In this document: positions 7,401 through 13,340 of the stretch, in pieces
Layout: each line of letters starts with the position of its first letter
How positions within the stretch are numbered: the stretch's first letter is position 1
Origin: SIG622 sp045652245
GTDB taxonomy: Bacteria; Bacillota; Clostridia; Oscillospirales; CAG-382
Length of the DNA stretch: 15,162 nt
Assembly (NCBI GenBank): GCA_045652245.1
Contig: JAZRTY010000036.1
Location: forward strand, 1-15,162
Direction: 5' to 3'
Program-made: the position numbers and the translations under genes
Notes under the pieces: model-generated
Database searches by the model: none
What the model was told of the DNA's origin: nothing
The model's input: the letters and a program-made list of their open reading frames with translations, nothing else

Positions 7401-8895
7401 GGAAGGTAGCACCGATAAGAGGATTACCGTTCTGCGTGTCTATTTTACGGATGCGGAGTGTTCTTTCGCTGGAGTTCTTTACGCTGATGGTAGTTGTTGT
7501 GCCTGCAAGGATATTTACAGTCATATCATCAACGAGAAGATAGCCTGCAGGTGCCTGCGTTTCGGAAAGAACGTAGCTTATATCGGGATTTAAGTATTCC
7601 CATACAACCTGTCCCGTAGCGTCGCTTGTTCCCGTATAGGTACTTCCATCCGAGCCTGTAAGTCTGAATATAGCACCGGCAAGAGGAGCACCCATTCCGT
7701 CAATCTTGTTTACAACAAGTCTACCGTAGGGGGAGGTAACCTTTTCCCAGCTCATTCTGCCTGTACATTCCATAGGAGCGTACATAGGATCGGCAATAAT
7801 AAAGCTCTGTTCGCGTGCAACACTGTTGTTAGCAAAGTAGATGTTGAACTGCGTAATGATTGCGGAGGCGTGGAAGGTGATACTGCCTTTTTCGGGAGCG
7901 TTTTTCACGGGAATACATACCTTGAAATCACCTGCGTATTCCATTCCGTTTTCATTCATATTGGTAAGTTCGTTTTGCGGAGTTGGGATAACCCAATACT
8001 TTTTATCGCCCTCATCATAGGAAACAAGCTGATTATTATCAAGTCCCGTCAGAATTGTGCCGGAAGGCGCACCCTCAAGGTACATATCAATAGTGTAGCT
8101 GTTTTTGTTCTTGTATGTAGAGGTTGCAGAAGAAGCAACAAAAGTGCGTGTGTAGTATTCAGTACCGTTAATGGTTTCTTTTTCGATGCCGTACAAGCCG
8201 TTCTGTTCAGCACCCATAAGACCGTTCGGATCTTCAATATCAAGCACATTTCCTGCTTCTGTTCTGCCAAGTCTTATATGCATACCTGCATTAAGAGGCT
8301 TTGTCCAGAAAGAAGCGTTATATAGAATAACCATAAGTGCCTGATATGCACGCATAGCCGACGGATCATCGGTAGGAACCTTGAGAACGTCTCTGCCGTT
8401 GTCATAGATAGTTCCTTCAACCTTTAACTGTCCGAGCGTTGCCCATACAGCAGCCTGTGTTGCTGCAACATATTCTTCTCTTGTAAGGTCTGCAAGTATA
8501 GGGTAGTCTCCCTTATTTATGCTAATGAAATCTTCAAGAGAACGCTGCGGATAACCGCCTGCAAATGCACCCATTGTTTTGGGCGATGATGCATATTTGC
8601 CTGATACGGCAAGCTCACGGTTTGTCGCAGGAATTGCAAGTCCCCAGTTTACGCAATATGCGGGACCTGTTACGCCTGTATTGCTTGTATACGTCCACGA
8701 CTGTCCCTGAAGCTTTGTGCCGCCAACAGTTTCGAGTATGTAGTGAGTTTCATTGAGTTTTATGGTAACAAAGGTAGATTTGCCGTCGCTGAGTGTTTCA
8801 GCACTTACCGGCATAATGGGGATAACTGATAATAGGGTGATTATTGCAAGCAGAAAAGCTATAACTCGTGAGCTTTTGTGTTTTGCTGTAGACAT
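1414..8895 (-). CDS. Giant thioester-domain adhesin with 21 SpaA/Cna_B isopeptide domains
   Basis: A 2493-residue surface protein with a good ribosome site (AGGAGG at 8904-8909, eight bases from ATG). A signal peptide (1-32, ending PVSA) leads into a thioester domain: Cys81 in AYCVNWG and Gln147 in ATQAAVW match the Cys and Gln motifs that form the reactive thioester in Gram-positive adhesins. Beta-rich sequence to about 390 follows, then 21 SpaA/Cna_B domains (391-2310, about 91 residues each). Each has a Lys in the first strand, a Glu in the E-x-x-AP-x-GY-like strand and an Asn in the last strand, so each could form a self-made isopeptide bond. Residues 2311-2480 look like a DUF11-type domain (VTKYGYNEV, FRDTLPSAI). 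The protein ends at MPKTGY: a sortase-type motif with no membrane span or charged tail. The preceding genes encode a transglutaminase and a sortase. Inferred role: long covalent adhesin or pilus-like fibre for mating or surface attachment. Confidence 0.93.
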   Translation of the reverse strand: MSTAKHKSSRVIAFLLAIITLLSVIPIMPVSAETLSDGKSTFVTIKLNETHYILETVGGTKLQGQSWTYTSNTGVTGPAYCVNWGLAIPATNRELAVSGKYASSPKTMGAFAGGYPQRSLEDFISINKGDYPILADLTREEYVAATQAAVWATLGQLKVEGTIYDNGRDVLKVPTDDPSAMRAYQALMVILYNASFWTKPLNAGMHIRLGRTEAGNVLDIEDPNGLMGAEQNGLYGIEKETINGTEYYTRTFVASSATSTYKNKNSYTIDMYLEGAPSGTILTGLDNNQLVSYDEGDKKYWVIPTPQNELTNMNENGMEYAGDFKVCIPVKNAPEKGSITFHASAIITQFNIYFANNSVAREQSFIIADPMYAPMECTGRMSWEKVTSPYGRLVVNKIDGMGAPLAGAIFRLTGSDGSTYTGTSDATGQVVWEYLNPDISYVLSETQAPAGYLLVDDMTVNILAGTTTTISVKNSSERTLRIRKIDTQNGNPLIGATFRVEQVNGTFKTDATTGHSGYIEFEGSELPFGSCKIYEINAPEGYEESKEVQTVEWNGAEDITLVFENVRTPSFTLIKKDKDTNIPLEDVSFDVFKDGKRITTVTTNSAGYAYVSGLTEGYYEVQEKAAPEGYILDTERHGIHINPYDPATEDDPILVLTNSKKPTLIIEKLDTKTLKPIKNTTFAVYKDTKLIGNYTTDADGLVELTNLEPGTYTVKETRTQSGYVVQDMPQSIELEPGKTATLTFFNPTKPGMTFLKIDADTGEELSGAYIQVKGVNTDYLEEFMTDRYGEITLDELEPGVYEVTETEAPEGYIKSDEVRTFEAKADGNVQIVFKNYKKPSLTVTKVDSENGDTLYGATFRIAKVGDSTRYYDKTTGRDGEITLTNLDAGIYTVQETTAPDGYQLNDTLYFVELFAGKDSSLVVENTVKPSLKIIKADSKTMTALEGAVFEVYRDATLIGTYTTDEDGEIVLRNLKTGTYFVKEITADNGYIVDDTPQQIEIYEDSGDTAELVFLNDQKPYIRIMKIDSNIFIPLSDAVFEITKTDGSYSKEFTTDKNGEINLEKLEPGSYVVREIKAPDGYVADDNQRIVDIHGNDYATFVFTNTIKPTLKVSKIDADTGDFLPGAVVRIVNLSGSDVFEKTTDKNGEIFLTGLTEGIYTVQEIKAPEGYLLNSDIHYITAAAGESNELVIENHRKPSLTIKKYDSLTGEFMAGTSFEVYLDTTLIGTYTTNENGIIELFDLKTGTYTVKEIATDDDHIVNSTPQSIEVKEDSLDTAVLVFLNDQKPYMRLVKLDSQTMKPLVNATFKFKQVGGTYEKEYTTDQNGEIKLDRLEEGTYTVTETKAPEGYLIDNAERTVKVEGNEYATFVFTNTKKPSIRVIKYDKYNDKYLSGATFRIAKIEDGSNYLDRITDIDGNIVIDNLDPGVYSVKEIKAPTNYVLNETEYHVELFAGKESQVVVLNEEKPSLKIVKTDAETGKPIAGVGFLVRLADGSTENTVVTDQNGEALLSHLNPGIYEVTEKSVPNDYLLDSEPKLVTLVPNRTSVVRFENYQKPSLTVNKIDSITKDPLKNAKFSVVYASNNTFTGEVNHLGTFTTDENGQFKMYNLNDGWYKITETAAPDGYVLSNEAQEIYIKGGEDKEITFENVPLSGLVIKKVDADTGKVLQGAKFQVRYLSGTSGSGGTVIGEYTTSANGTIVITRLEAGTYVIEETKAPDGYIISDAPETVYITGKEQDVITVTVENEKDGGLIIRKLDSISKQPLAGAEFTVTTSDGKFIPTENGAVSSNGIYTTDELGQIHITNIEAGTTVVVTETKAPDGYVIDTVSKTVKIDADDTQTLTFYNKPSSSLIITKLDKETKEPLYGAVFEITDSTGAVVGTSNGRYTTDIYGNIKVNGLTPGTYVITEVEAPAGYAISGEPQTINVVSGKIHNLTFYNSPEGGLIITKLDKSTGEPLYGAVFKVTNSEGTVVGNANGRYTTNRNGIIHLTGLAPDTYVVTEVTAPEGYTLDGAPQTVKVKSGETHELTFLNEALGGIRITKLDEETRQPIKGVKFEVEYMNGKRIGTYTTNASGVINIVDLPNGWYTIVETKAADDYILNAEPHDVEVTDGEITRVTITNRKNSSFLIHKVDSTTGKGISGVTFLISDRYGRPLAQYVSDQNGYVYTDNNEFEDGKYYIREIAVPNGYVLDNEVKTFYVEYGHTSSITWYNTPIQAQIQVVKKSADDNPINGLPAGSLLEGAVFEIYDKAGNIVDTIKTDKNGRAASKPLPLGLYTMRETVAPTYYTPNGTLMTAHLEFNGQIMTFEVLNKSVSVGVSVTKYGYNEVMPNNPIVYSFKNIANTSSVSLDSFYFRDTLPSAIRAEKIVTGTFNQNLSYKIVYLTNLSNGEYRTINDNLSTSKNYVIDVSNIALGLADNEYITEIMYVFGSVRAGFAQVETPYLYARSVKGLANGSSFVNTADVGGVYNGQWITTISRFVTKVYSYTYIEMPKTGY
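1417..1434 (-). other. Terminal MPKTGY sorting-type motif of the adhesin
   Basis: The last six codons read MPKTGY followed directly by TAA. The motif matches the LPxTG-type sortase recognition pattern (M in place of L), but the hydrophobic span and basic tail that normally follow are absent. Neither other minus-strand frame downstream of the stop encodes such a tail. Confidence 0.8.
4501..5307 (-). repeat. Third copy of the three-domain A-B-C block (SpaA units 10-12)
   Basis: Residues about 1197-1465. The A domain has DTTLIGTYTTNENG, the B domain begins after NDQKPYMRLVKLD, and the C domain has LSGATFRIAKIEDG and ends VELFAGKESQVVVLN. Each of the three matches its counterpart in the other two blocks better than it matches its neighbours. 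Confidence 0.8.
5308..6111 (-). repeat. Second copy of the three-domain A-B-C block (SpaA units 7-9)
   Basis: Residues about 929-1196. The A domain has DATLIGTYTTDEDG and IVDDTPQQIEI, the B domain follows NDQKPYIRIMKID, and the C domain begins PTLKVSKIDADTGDFL. Block length is 268 residues, the same as the first copy. Confidence 0.8.
6112..6915 (-). repeat. First copy of the three-domain A-B-C block (SpaA units 4-6)
   Basis: Residues about 661-928. The A domain has DTKLIGNYTTDADG and VVQDMPQSIEL, the B domain begins GMTFLKIDADTGEEL, and the C domain has LYGATFRIAKVGD and ends VELFAGKDSSLVVEN. It is the most diverged of the three in its B domain. Confidence 0.75.
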
Positions 8896-8915
8896 TTTTA
8901 TGTCCTCCTGTTCTT

Positions 8916-8952
8916 AAAATACAAAAAGCAGACCGTTTTCTTCAGTCTGCTT
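8916..8952 (-). terminator. Intrinsic-terminator-like hairpin just upstream of the adhesin gene
   Basis: In the minus-strand transcript AAGCAGACTG pairs with CGGTCTGCTT (ten pairs, one G-U; eight perfect outer pairs at 8926-8933 and 8945-8952) around a seven-base A-rich loop, followed by TTTTTGTATTTT. It lies 16-42 bases after the transglutaminase stop and 16 bases before the adhesin ribosome site. I see no promoter between it and the adhesin start, so it probably acts as an attenuator for the adhesin and everything downstream. Confidence 0.72.
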
Positions 8953-8967
8953 AAAGTTGATATTAGG

Positions 8968-10062
8968 TTATTCTGCCGTACTTCCGGGTACGAGCAGTTC
9001 TTTGGCAAATTCCGTTTTTTCTTTGGTTGTGTCGATTCTTGGATAGTTCATAGTGAAGAGCGATTCATCGGTGCGTGCTACATCATAATAGCTTACGTCG
9101 ATTATCTGCCATCTGCCGTCAATGAAGATTTCATTCCAAGCGTGCGTTGCATCTTTGATGGTTACGCAGGGAATATCGACTCTCTGACAGAGATAGATAA
9201 AAACGTTTGCATAAGTTCCGCAGATGCCGTTGACGGGAGTGCTTGATGTGAAAACATCATTTATTCCTGCCACATTTTCATCCTTGTAAACTATGCGGTC
9301 GGCGATGTATGTCGCTATCGCCTTAACTTTTTCCTTATCAGAAAGAGTTGCTATACTTCCGACAAACTCATCCGTTGCCGTATTCGCACTTTCATACTTG
9401 GGATTGACCTGCACCTTTAGGATTCGGTAACCGGGGTATTCATACAGATTTTTGACAGTTGGTTCTGCACCAAAGATGTAGGTGTAATATCCCGAAAGGA
9501 CATTTGCTACCGATTTCATTGCAGTATCGGTCTTGCCGGGAGTAGTGAAAGTGAACTCGGTATCTACATAGTGAGCATAACTGTATGACGGGTTATATCC
9601 ATCCTTATCTGCACCGACAACGATTGCTTTTGTATCCGCTATCGTCTGTCTCATAGTGTTGTATGCTTCTTTTGTGTAAATACTGTCAAACACGGATTGA
9701 TTTGCATTTACCGAAAAATCTTCTTTTGAAGACGATGTGACGTTAATGATTATATCGGGAGCTACTACAGGTGTTTCTTCGGGGATTTCCTTGATTTCCT
9801 CTTTCTTTGGAATCTCCATATGAACGCTGTTTGTTTCCTCGATATATTCGATATCAGCGCCAAACAAGGCGGCTGCATCACGAAGTTTTATGTAGTTGTT
9901 ACCACCGATGTTGTAGGCGAAAAGCTCCGTTTGTTCTCCGTTTAAGAAGAATATTTGTGATGTTATTTGTGCAAGAACGCCGGAATTTGCCATTACTGCC
10001 GTTCCGCTGAAAAATACCGCACCGCAGAGTAAACCTAACAAGAAATATGTGTACTTCCTCAT
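8968..10062 (-). CDS. Secreted transglutaminase-like protein with an N-terminal copper-amine-oxidase-N-like domain
   Basis: A 364-residue exported protein; the ATG at 10060-10062 follows AAAGGAG by eight bases. A signal peptide (1-25, ending VMA) is followed by a short domain at about 35-83 (IFFLNGEQTELFAYNIGGNN, then IKLRDAAALF) resembling the copper amine oxidase N-terminal domain often found on clostridial surface proteins. A Glu/Pro-rich linker (85-102) leads to a catalytic domain in the second half. The Cys-His-Asp triad of transglutaminase-like proteases is visible: Cys281 in NGICGTYANVF, His307 in DATHAWNEIF, and Asp322 in GRWQIIDVSYYD. Such domains either join glutamine to lysine or cleave peptide bonds; sequence alone does not decide which. 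It lies 51 bases after the sortase gene and before the adhesin. Its substrate may be the adhesin, the exported membrane protein, or the cell wall. Confidence 0.85.
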   Translation of the reverse strand: MRKYTYFLLGLLCGAVFFSGTAVMANSGVLAQITSQIFFLNGEQTELFAYNIGGNNYIKLRDAAALFGADIEYIEETNSVHMEIPKKEEIKEIPEETPVVAPDIIINVTSSSKEDFSVNANQSVFDSIYTKEAYNTMRQTIADTKAIVVGADKDGYNPSYSYAHYVDTEFTFTTPGKTDTAMKSVANVLSGYYTYIFGAEPTVKNLYEYPGYRILKVQVNPKYESANTATDEFVGSIATLSDKEKVKAIATYIADRIVYKDENVAGINDVFTSSTPVNGICGTYANVFIYLCQRVDIPCVTIKDATHAWNEIFIDGRWQIIDVSYYDVARTDESLFTMNYPRIDTTKEKTEFAKELLVPGSTAE

Positions 10063-10113
10063 TTTGATTTCTCCTTTAGTTTGGTTTAGTGTTTGTCTGA
10101 CGCTGATTGTTTC

Positions 10114-10968
10114 TTAATCTACCTGCTCAGCCTTTACGCACCATCTGTAGTAGTCCGACTGGTTCTTGACGCAGGTAATAAGGGTGATGATATTGTCGCT
10201 TGTGTTCTGAAGGTCTGAGGTATCATCCACTGAGATCTTCTCAATGCTGTACACCTCATACTTTCGTGTGCCGAGTTTAGTTGTGAGCTTGATTGTTGCA
10301 CCAAGGTCAAGCTCGTGAATATCTGAGAAGTATGCTCCCGTGCCTCTGTTGTGAGAAGCGAGACACACGTTGCCGTCCCAGATGGAAGTTTCCTTGAAAT
10401 GTCCTACACCCTTGGAAAGTACCGAATTTGTCGTACCCTCATAAACCTTTACAGAAAGGTCAATGTCGGGTATAGACAGCTTTGCGATATATCCGCCCGT
10501 GTAGTACATATCATCGTCAACTTCCGTGAATGCATCGTAAGTGTAGTAGTCCTCGTAAATATCCGTATCAATGTTACCCGGGATAATCGTCACGCCATTA
10601 CCGTTTGTTACGGATGAGTTCGGGACCGTACTTGTAACCGTCACCATAGGCTGTCCTGTGATACCACTAACCGATACGGGAGCCTGCGGTGTTTCGGTGT
10701 AGTAGGATGCAAGATTTGGAGTGAGTGGTTCACCGCTTCCTCGAAGGTTACTTGTATGACTTCCGAAAGCGGGAGGGATAAGAGCACTGTTCTTACTTAT
10801 ATCAACCGCTGTTCTACTTATATTGTTACCAACCGTTACAACATCTACCGATGTGGGTGTGCCAAACAGTGCCTGTGTGGGCGGTGCTACCGTGTAATCC
10901 GCAGCAAATGCAGGGATTGCAAGTAAGCACACAAGTCCGAGAGAGAGAAATAAAACTATCTTTTTCAT
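10114..10968 (-). CDS. Sortase (class uncertain, class D/B-like) with a long N-terminal linker
   Basis: A 284-residue protein starting at ATG 10966-10968, one base after the stop of the preceding gene, whose end contains the ribosome site (AAAGGG). Residues 1-23 are a signal peptide ending AFA, which may be cleaved. Residues 24-155 are a Ser/Thr/Pro-rich, low-hydrophobicity segment, unusually long for a sortase. The catalytic domain begins near YIAKLSIPDI. All three active-site residues are seen: His206 in CLASHNRGTGAYF, Cys266 in ITLITCVKN, and Arg275 in DYYRWCVKA. Sortases cleave an LPxTG-type motif and join the protein to cell wall or to another protein. The likely local substrate is the adhesin ending MPKTGY. 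Class assignment is tentative because no profile could be run. Confidence 0.88.
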   Translation of the reverse strand: MKKIVLFLSLGLVCLLAIPAFAADYTVAPPTQALFGTPTSVDVVTVGNNISRTAVDISKNSALIPPAFGSHTSNLRGSGEPLTPNLASYYTETPQAPVSVSGITGQPMVTVTSTVPNSSVTNGNGVTIIPGNIDTDIYEDYYTYDAFTEVDDDMYYTGGYIAKLSIPDIDLSVKVYEGTTNSVLSKGVGHFKETSIWDGNVCLASHNRGTGAYFSDIHELDLGATIKLTTKLGTRKYEVYSIEKISVDDTSDLQNTSDNIITLITCVKNQSDYYRWCVKAEQVD

Positions 10969-10969
10969 C

Positions 10970-11884
10970 TTAGTATCCCTTTCTCTTTTTACGGATAAGT
11001 CTGTAAATAGCGTAACCGCCTGCGCCAAGTGCTGCCGCACCTGCAACAGAACCTGCTACAATACCTGCGGTCTTTGCTTTCTTTTCTGCAGAGGTATCCT
11101 TTTTGTTTTCGTTATTGTTTGCTGGATCAATGTTAATCATAGGTTCTGTAGTCTCCTTGACTTCTTTGAATACCGCTGTATATGTAACGGTATCGTTTAT
11201 GACTTTCGTAACTGTTCCTTTGTAATCGGCACTTGCGGTATATCCGTTTACATAGGTCTTTGTTTCTGTTCCTGTGTAGATTGCATTCGCTGTGTATCTT
11301 ATCGCAACGTCTGTTCCGCTGATAGTTTCATCTGCTGCCGTTACCCATTCGATATTGGCAAGAGTTAGAGTTGTACCGTCCTTGTCAATAGTCTTGGGTA
11401 CAAGAGAAGTGTCTGCCGATGCAAGATTAGGATAGCTTCTTTCCTCTGTTACCGTGAACTTACGGCTGGAATATCCTGCAGGAGTAAGCTCAAGGGTGGA
11501 ATGATCGAATGCGAGAACTCCGATGTAGCCGTCTTCGGTTGATACTTCAAAAGTAGGTGAGAAAAGTGCAATTACCGCCTCAGCATCGTTTGTTGAGGTG
11601 TGGTAATTGATGTTTTCAACATACTCTTTTGTATCTTCTTCGGAATTGTCTACAACCTTCATTTCCTCAAAGACATACTCTACATCGCTTTCTGTAAATG
11701 CTTCTTTGGGAATAAGGCTTTCATCGCTACCTTTAGGAAGAACATACACCTTCTCGATTATTTTGTAGTTATCGGCGGTTCCCATGATAACCTCGTTAGG
11801 TACGAGGACATCACTTGCAAGAACGTTTACTGTCAGCATAAGTAATGCCATAAGAATTACTGCGAATGATTTTACTGATTTCAT
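10970..11884 (-). CDS. Exported membrane-anchored surface protein of unknown function
   Basis: A 304-residue protein with AAGGAG nine bases before its ATG. It has a signal peptide (1-23, ending VLA), an acidic extracellular region with several beta-rich segments (RSYPNLASADTSLVPKTI at about 149-166; Tyr/Thr-rich strands such as ANAIYTGTETKTYVNGYTAS at 199-218), a Lys/Asn-rich linker (about 255-272), a Gly/Ala-rich membrane span (273-296) and a basic tail RKKRKGY. The span plus basic tail resembles a sortase sorting signal, but no LPxTG-like motif precedes it, so it is probably simply membrane-anchored. Proteins of this look recur next to sortases in clostridial conjugative elements as I remember them, but I cannot name a family. 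It is translationally close to the sortase (one-base gap), suggesting a shared role at the cell surface. Confidence 0.75.
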   Translation of the reverse strand: MKSVKSFAVILMALLMLTVNVLASDVLVPNEVIMGTADNYKIIEKVYVLPKGSDESLIPKEAFTESDVEYVFEEMKVVDNSEEDTKEYVENINYHTSTNDAEAVIALFSPTFEVSTEDGYIGVLAFDHSTLELTPAGYSSRKFTVTEERSYPNLASADTSLVPKTIDKDGTTLTLANIEWVTAADETISGTDVAIRYTANAIYTGTETKTYVNGYTASADYKGTVTKVINDTVTYTAVFKEVKETTEPMINIDPANNNENKKDTSAEKKAKTAGIVAGSVAGAAALGAGGYAIYRLIRKKRKGY

Positions 11885-11944
11885 TTCTTTCAGCTCCTTT
11901 TCATTATTTTGTTTTTGTGATAAGGGTAATTTAACGAAACATTT

Positions 11945-12955
11945 CTATTCACCATCCTTTACGGCGAAAAGATCCGCAAGCCGGTCTGTTAGACCTGTAT
12001 CATTTCTGCCACATATATTTATCCTTGAACTCAAGTTTTGTGAGTCTCTCGGGACTTTATCGAGTAATATTATGTAACTATCGTCTATCTCCCGGCTCCA
12101 GAACTTATCGTTCAAGAAATATTTCATTTTTCCTATGTGCCAACTGTCCGAAAAGCACTTGCACACCTTGAGGTCACACTCTCTGAAAAGCTTCAATTTC
12201 TCTTCGTCATAGCACTCGTTATATGACAAAAGCTTTCCCTTAGGGGATATGTTGAAGGGTGTTCCAAAGTCGTAAACCACAGCTTTGCTTGTCTTTCTTA
12301 TCCTTGCAATGTCAATGTCAGAATGAACTATGTATGTAACACCTTTTGTCTTTGCAAATCTGAGATTTCCTGTTCCCGAAAAATCAATTGCCTTGACGTT
12401 TCCGTTTTGGGTAATGGAAATATATCCTGCGGTATTAATAACCTCGTTTGTAACACCGCATCCGTGAGTAAAGCCGAGAATTCCTATTGAAATACATTTC
12501 TTTTCGGGGAGTATAACCCTTGTTTCTTCACCCGGTTCATCATATACATTGACCTCGTAATCGTATATGTATCCTTTCTTGATAACATCTGCGAAGTAGT
12601 CTTCATCAAGTCGGTTGCCCTCATATATGATGTCGGATATGCCGTACACATTCTTGTATTCGGATATCTGGTCTTCGATGTACTGATTGCGGTATCCCGG
12701 AAAGACAATTACGATTCTGATGTTCGGCTCAATCTGCCGAATGCGCTGGAACAGTTTCTTTCTGTCCGTACCTAAAAGCAAAGCATCTGCAATTACAAGT
12801 ACGTCAACATTTGCATCAAGGGAATCAAATCTGTCGATAAAATCATCGGTGTTTTCGAAGTTCTCATCAACAATGCGGATGTTATTTCTTGCGAAGACTA
12901 TAGCAAGATCATTGCTGTACTTTATTTTGCCAAGCCATATCACAACGTTAATCAT
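11945..12955 (-). CDS. CpaE/MinD-like protein with a degenerate nucleotide-binding site
   Basis: A 336-residue cytoplasmic protein. Its ATG overlaps the stop of the toxin-like gene by eight bases; AAGGAG lies ten bases upstream. Residues 1-130 look like a receiver-type fold (VDVLVIADALL at 50-60, then IRIVIVFPGYR at 79-89) and residues 150-335 like a MinD/ParA-type fold. This is the arrangement of CpaE/TadZ localisation factors. The Walker A equivalent, GILGFTHGCGVTNEV near 158-172, keeps the glycines and a Thr but lacks both lysines of the deviant motif (K-G-G-x-G-K-T). A Walker B-like AVVYDFGTPFN lies at 225-235. It is therefore probably unable to hydrolyse ATP normally. Placed between the partition genes and the surface module, it could position the transfer or export machinery. 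Function is inferred from fold-level resemblance. Confidence 0.6.
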   Translation of the reverse strand: MINVVIWLGKIKYSNDLAIVFARNNIRIVDENFENTDDFIDRFDSLDANVDVLVIADALLLGTDRKKLFQRIRQIEPNIRIVIVFPGYRNQYIEDQISEYKNVYGISDIIYEGNRLDEDYFADVIKKGYIYDYEVNVYDEPGEETRVILPEKKCISIGILGFTHGCGVTNEVINTAGYISITQNGNVKAIDFSGTGNLRFAKTKGVTYIVHSDIDIARIRKTSKAVVYDFGTPFNISPKGKLLSYNECYDEEKLKLFRECDLKVCKCFSDSWHIGKMKYFLNDKFWSREIDDSYIILLDKVPRDSQNLSSRINICGRNDTGLTDRLADLFAVKDGE

Positions 12956-13340
12956 ACAGCTTCAGCTCCTTTTTGTTTTCTTTCGGGATTTTACCATTTT
13001 TATCAACTATGCTTTCCAGTATCTTCAAAGCACTTTCAAGACCTCTGTCCGTATCCTTTCTGTCTCTCTTGTGAAAAGCGTGTAGAAATACAATTTCGCC
13101 ATCGTGCTCATAAAAGATTATTCTGATCATAGTTTCTGCCGCCTTTATGCGAAGCTCATACATTTTTCTGTACCTTTCCATTGAAAAGTGTTTTACATAA
13201 GGCTCGCAAAAGGGGTTTGTTTCATCCTTTATGTAGACAAGTTGAAATATCAGTTTTTCCTTAATTTTATCATTTGTAGCTTTTATGAATTCTTCCACAG
13301 GACTACGGTTATCTTTTGTATATGCATATATTTTTCTCAA
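12948..13340 (-). CDS. HigB/Gp49-like RelE-superfamily toxin, without a visible antitoxin
   Basis: A 130-residue protein with start TTG at 13338-13340, which overlaps the parB stop (TTGA). AGAAAGGAG lies about ten bases upstream, inside parB, and there is no earlier ATG in frame. Features of the phage-derived Gp49/HigB group are visible: SPVEEFI near 13-19, a basic strand region YELRIKAAETMIRIIFY (61-77), IVFLHAFHKRDRKD (83-96) and a helical Lys/Glu-rich end. Members are usually ribosome-dependent mRNA nucleases paired with a downstream helix-turn-helix antitoxin. Here the downstream gene is the CpaE-like protein, which shows no such domain, so this is a solitary toxin or a domesticated relative. 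The helix-turn-helix of the coupled ParB is the only nearby DNA-binding candidate partner. Family call fairly firm; activity unknown. Confidence 0.75.
   Translation of the reverse strand: MRKIYAYTKDNRSPVEEFIKATNDKIKEKLIFQLVYIKDETNPFCEPYVKHFSMERYRKMYELRIKAAETMIRIIFYEHDGEIVFLHAFHKRDRKDTDRGLESALKILESIVDKNGKIPKENKKELKLYD

Larger units (their letters stand above)
1966..7725 (-). repeat. Array of 21 tandem SpaA/Cna_B domains (protein-level repeat)
   Basis: Residues 391-2310 of the adhesin. Each unit opens with a K-x-D motif (for example IIRKLDS), continues with GA-x-F and Y/F-TTD-x-x-G, and closes with E-x-x-AP-x-GY and a final F-x-N strand. Units are diverged at the DNA level except for related groups: units 4-12 form three copies of a three-domain block, and units 17 and 18 are close to each other. 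Confidence 0.9.

Noticed and set aside
1966..7725. Regular spacing of similar sequence, considered as a CRISPR or DNA satellite array
   Set aside because: The period is about 270 bases, the frame is open throughout, and the repeat is explained by protein domains.
2587..8756. Many open frames on the plus strand and other minus frames inside the adhesin gene
   Set aside because: They are antisense or frame-shifted shadows of the repeat-rich gene; they lack ribosome sites and recognisable domains, and recur because the repeats recur.
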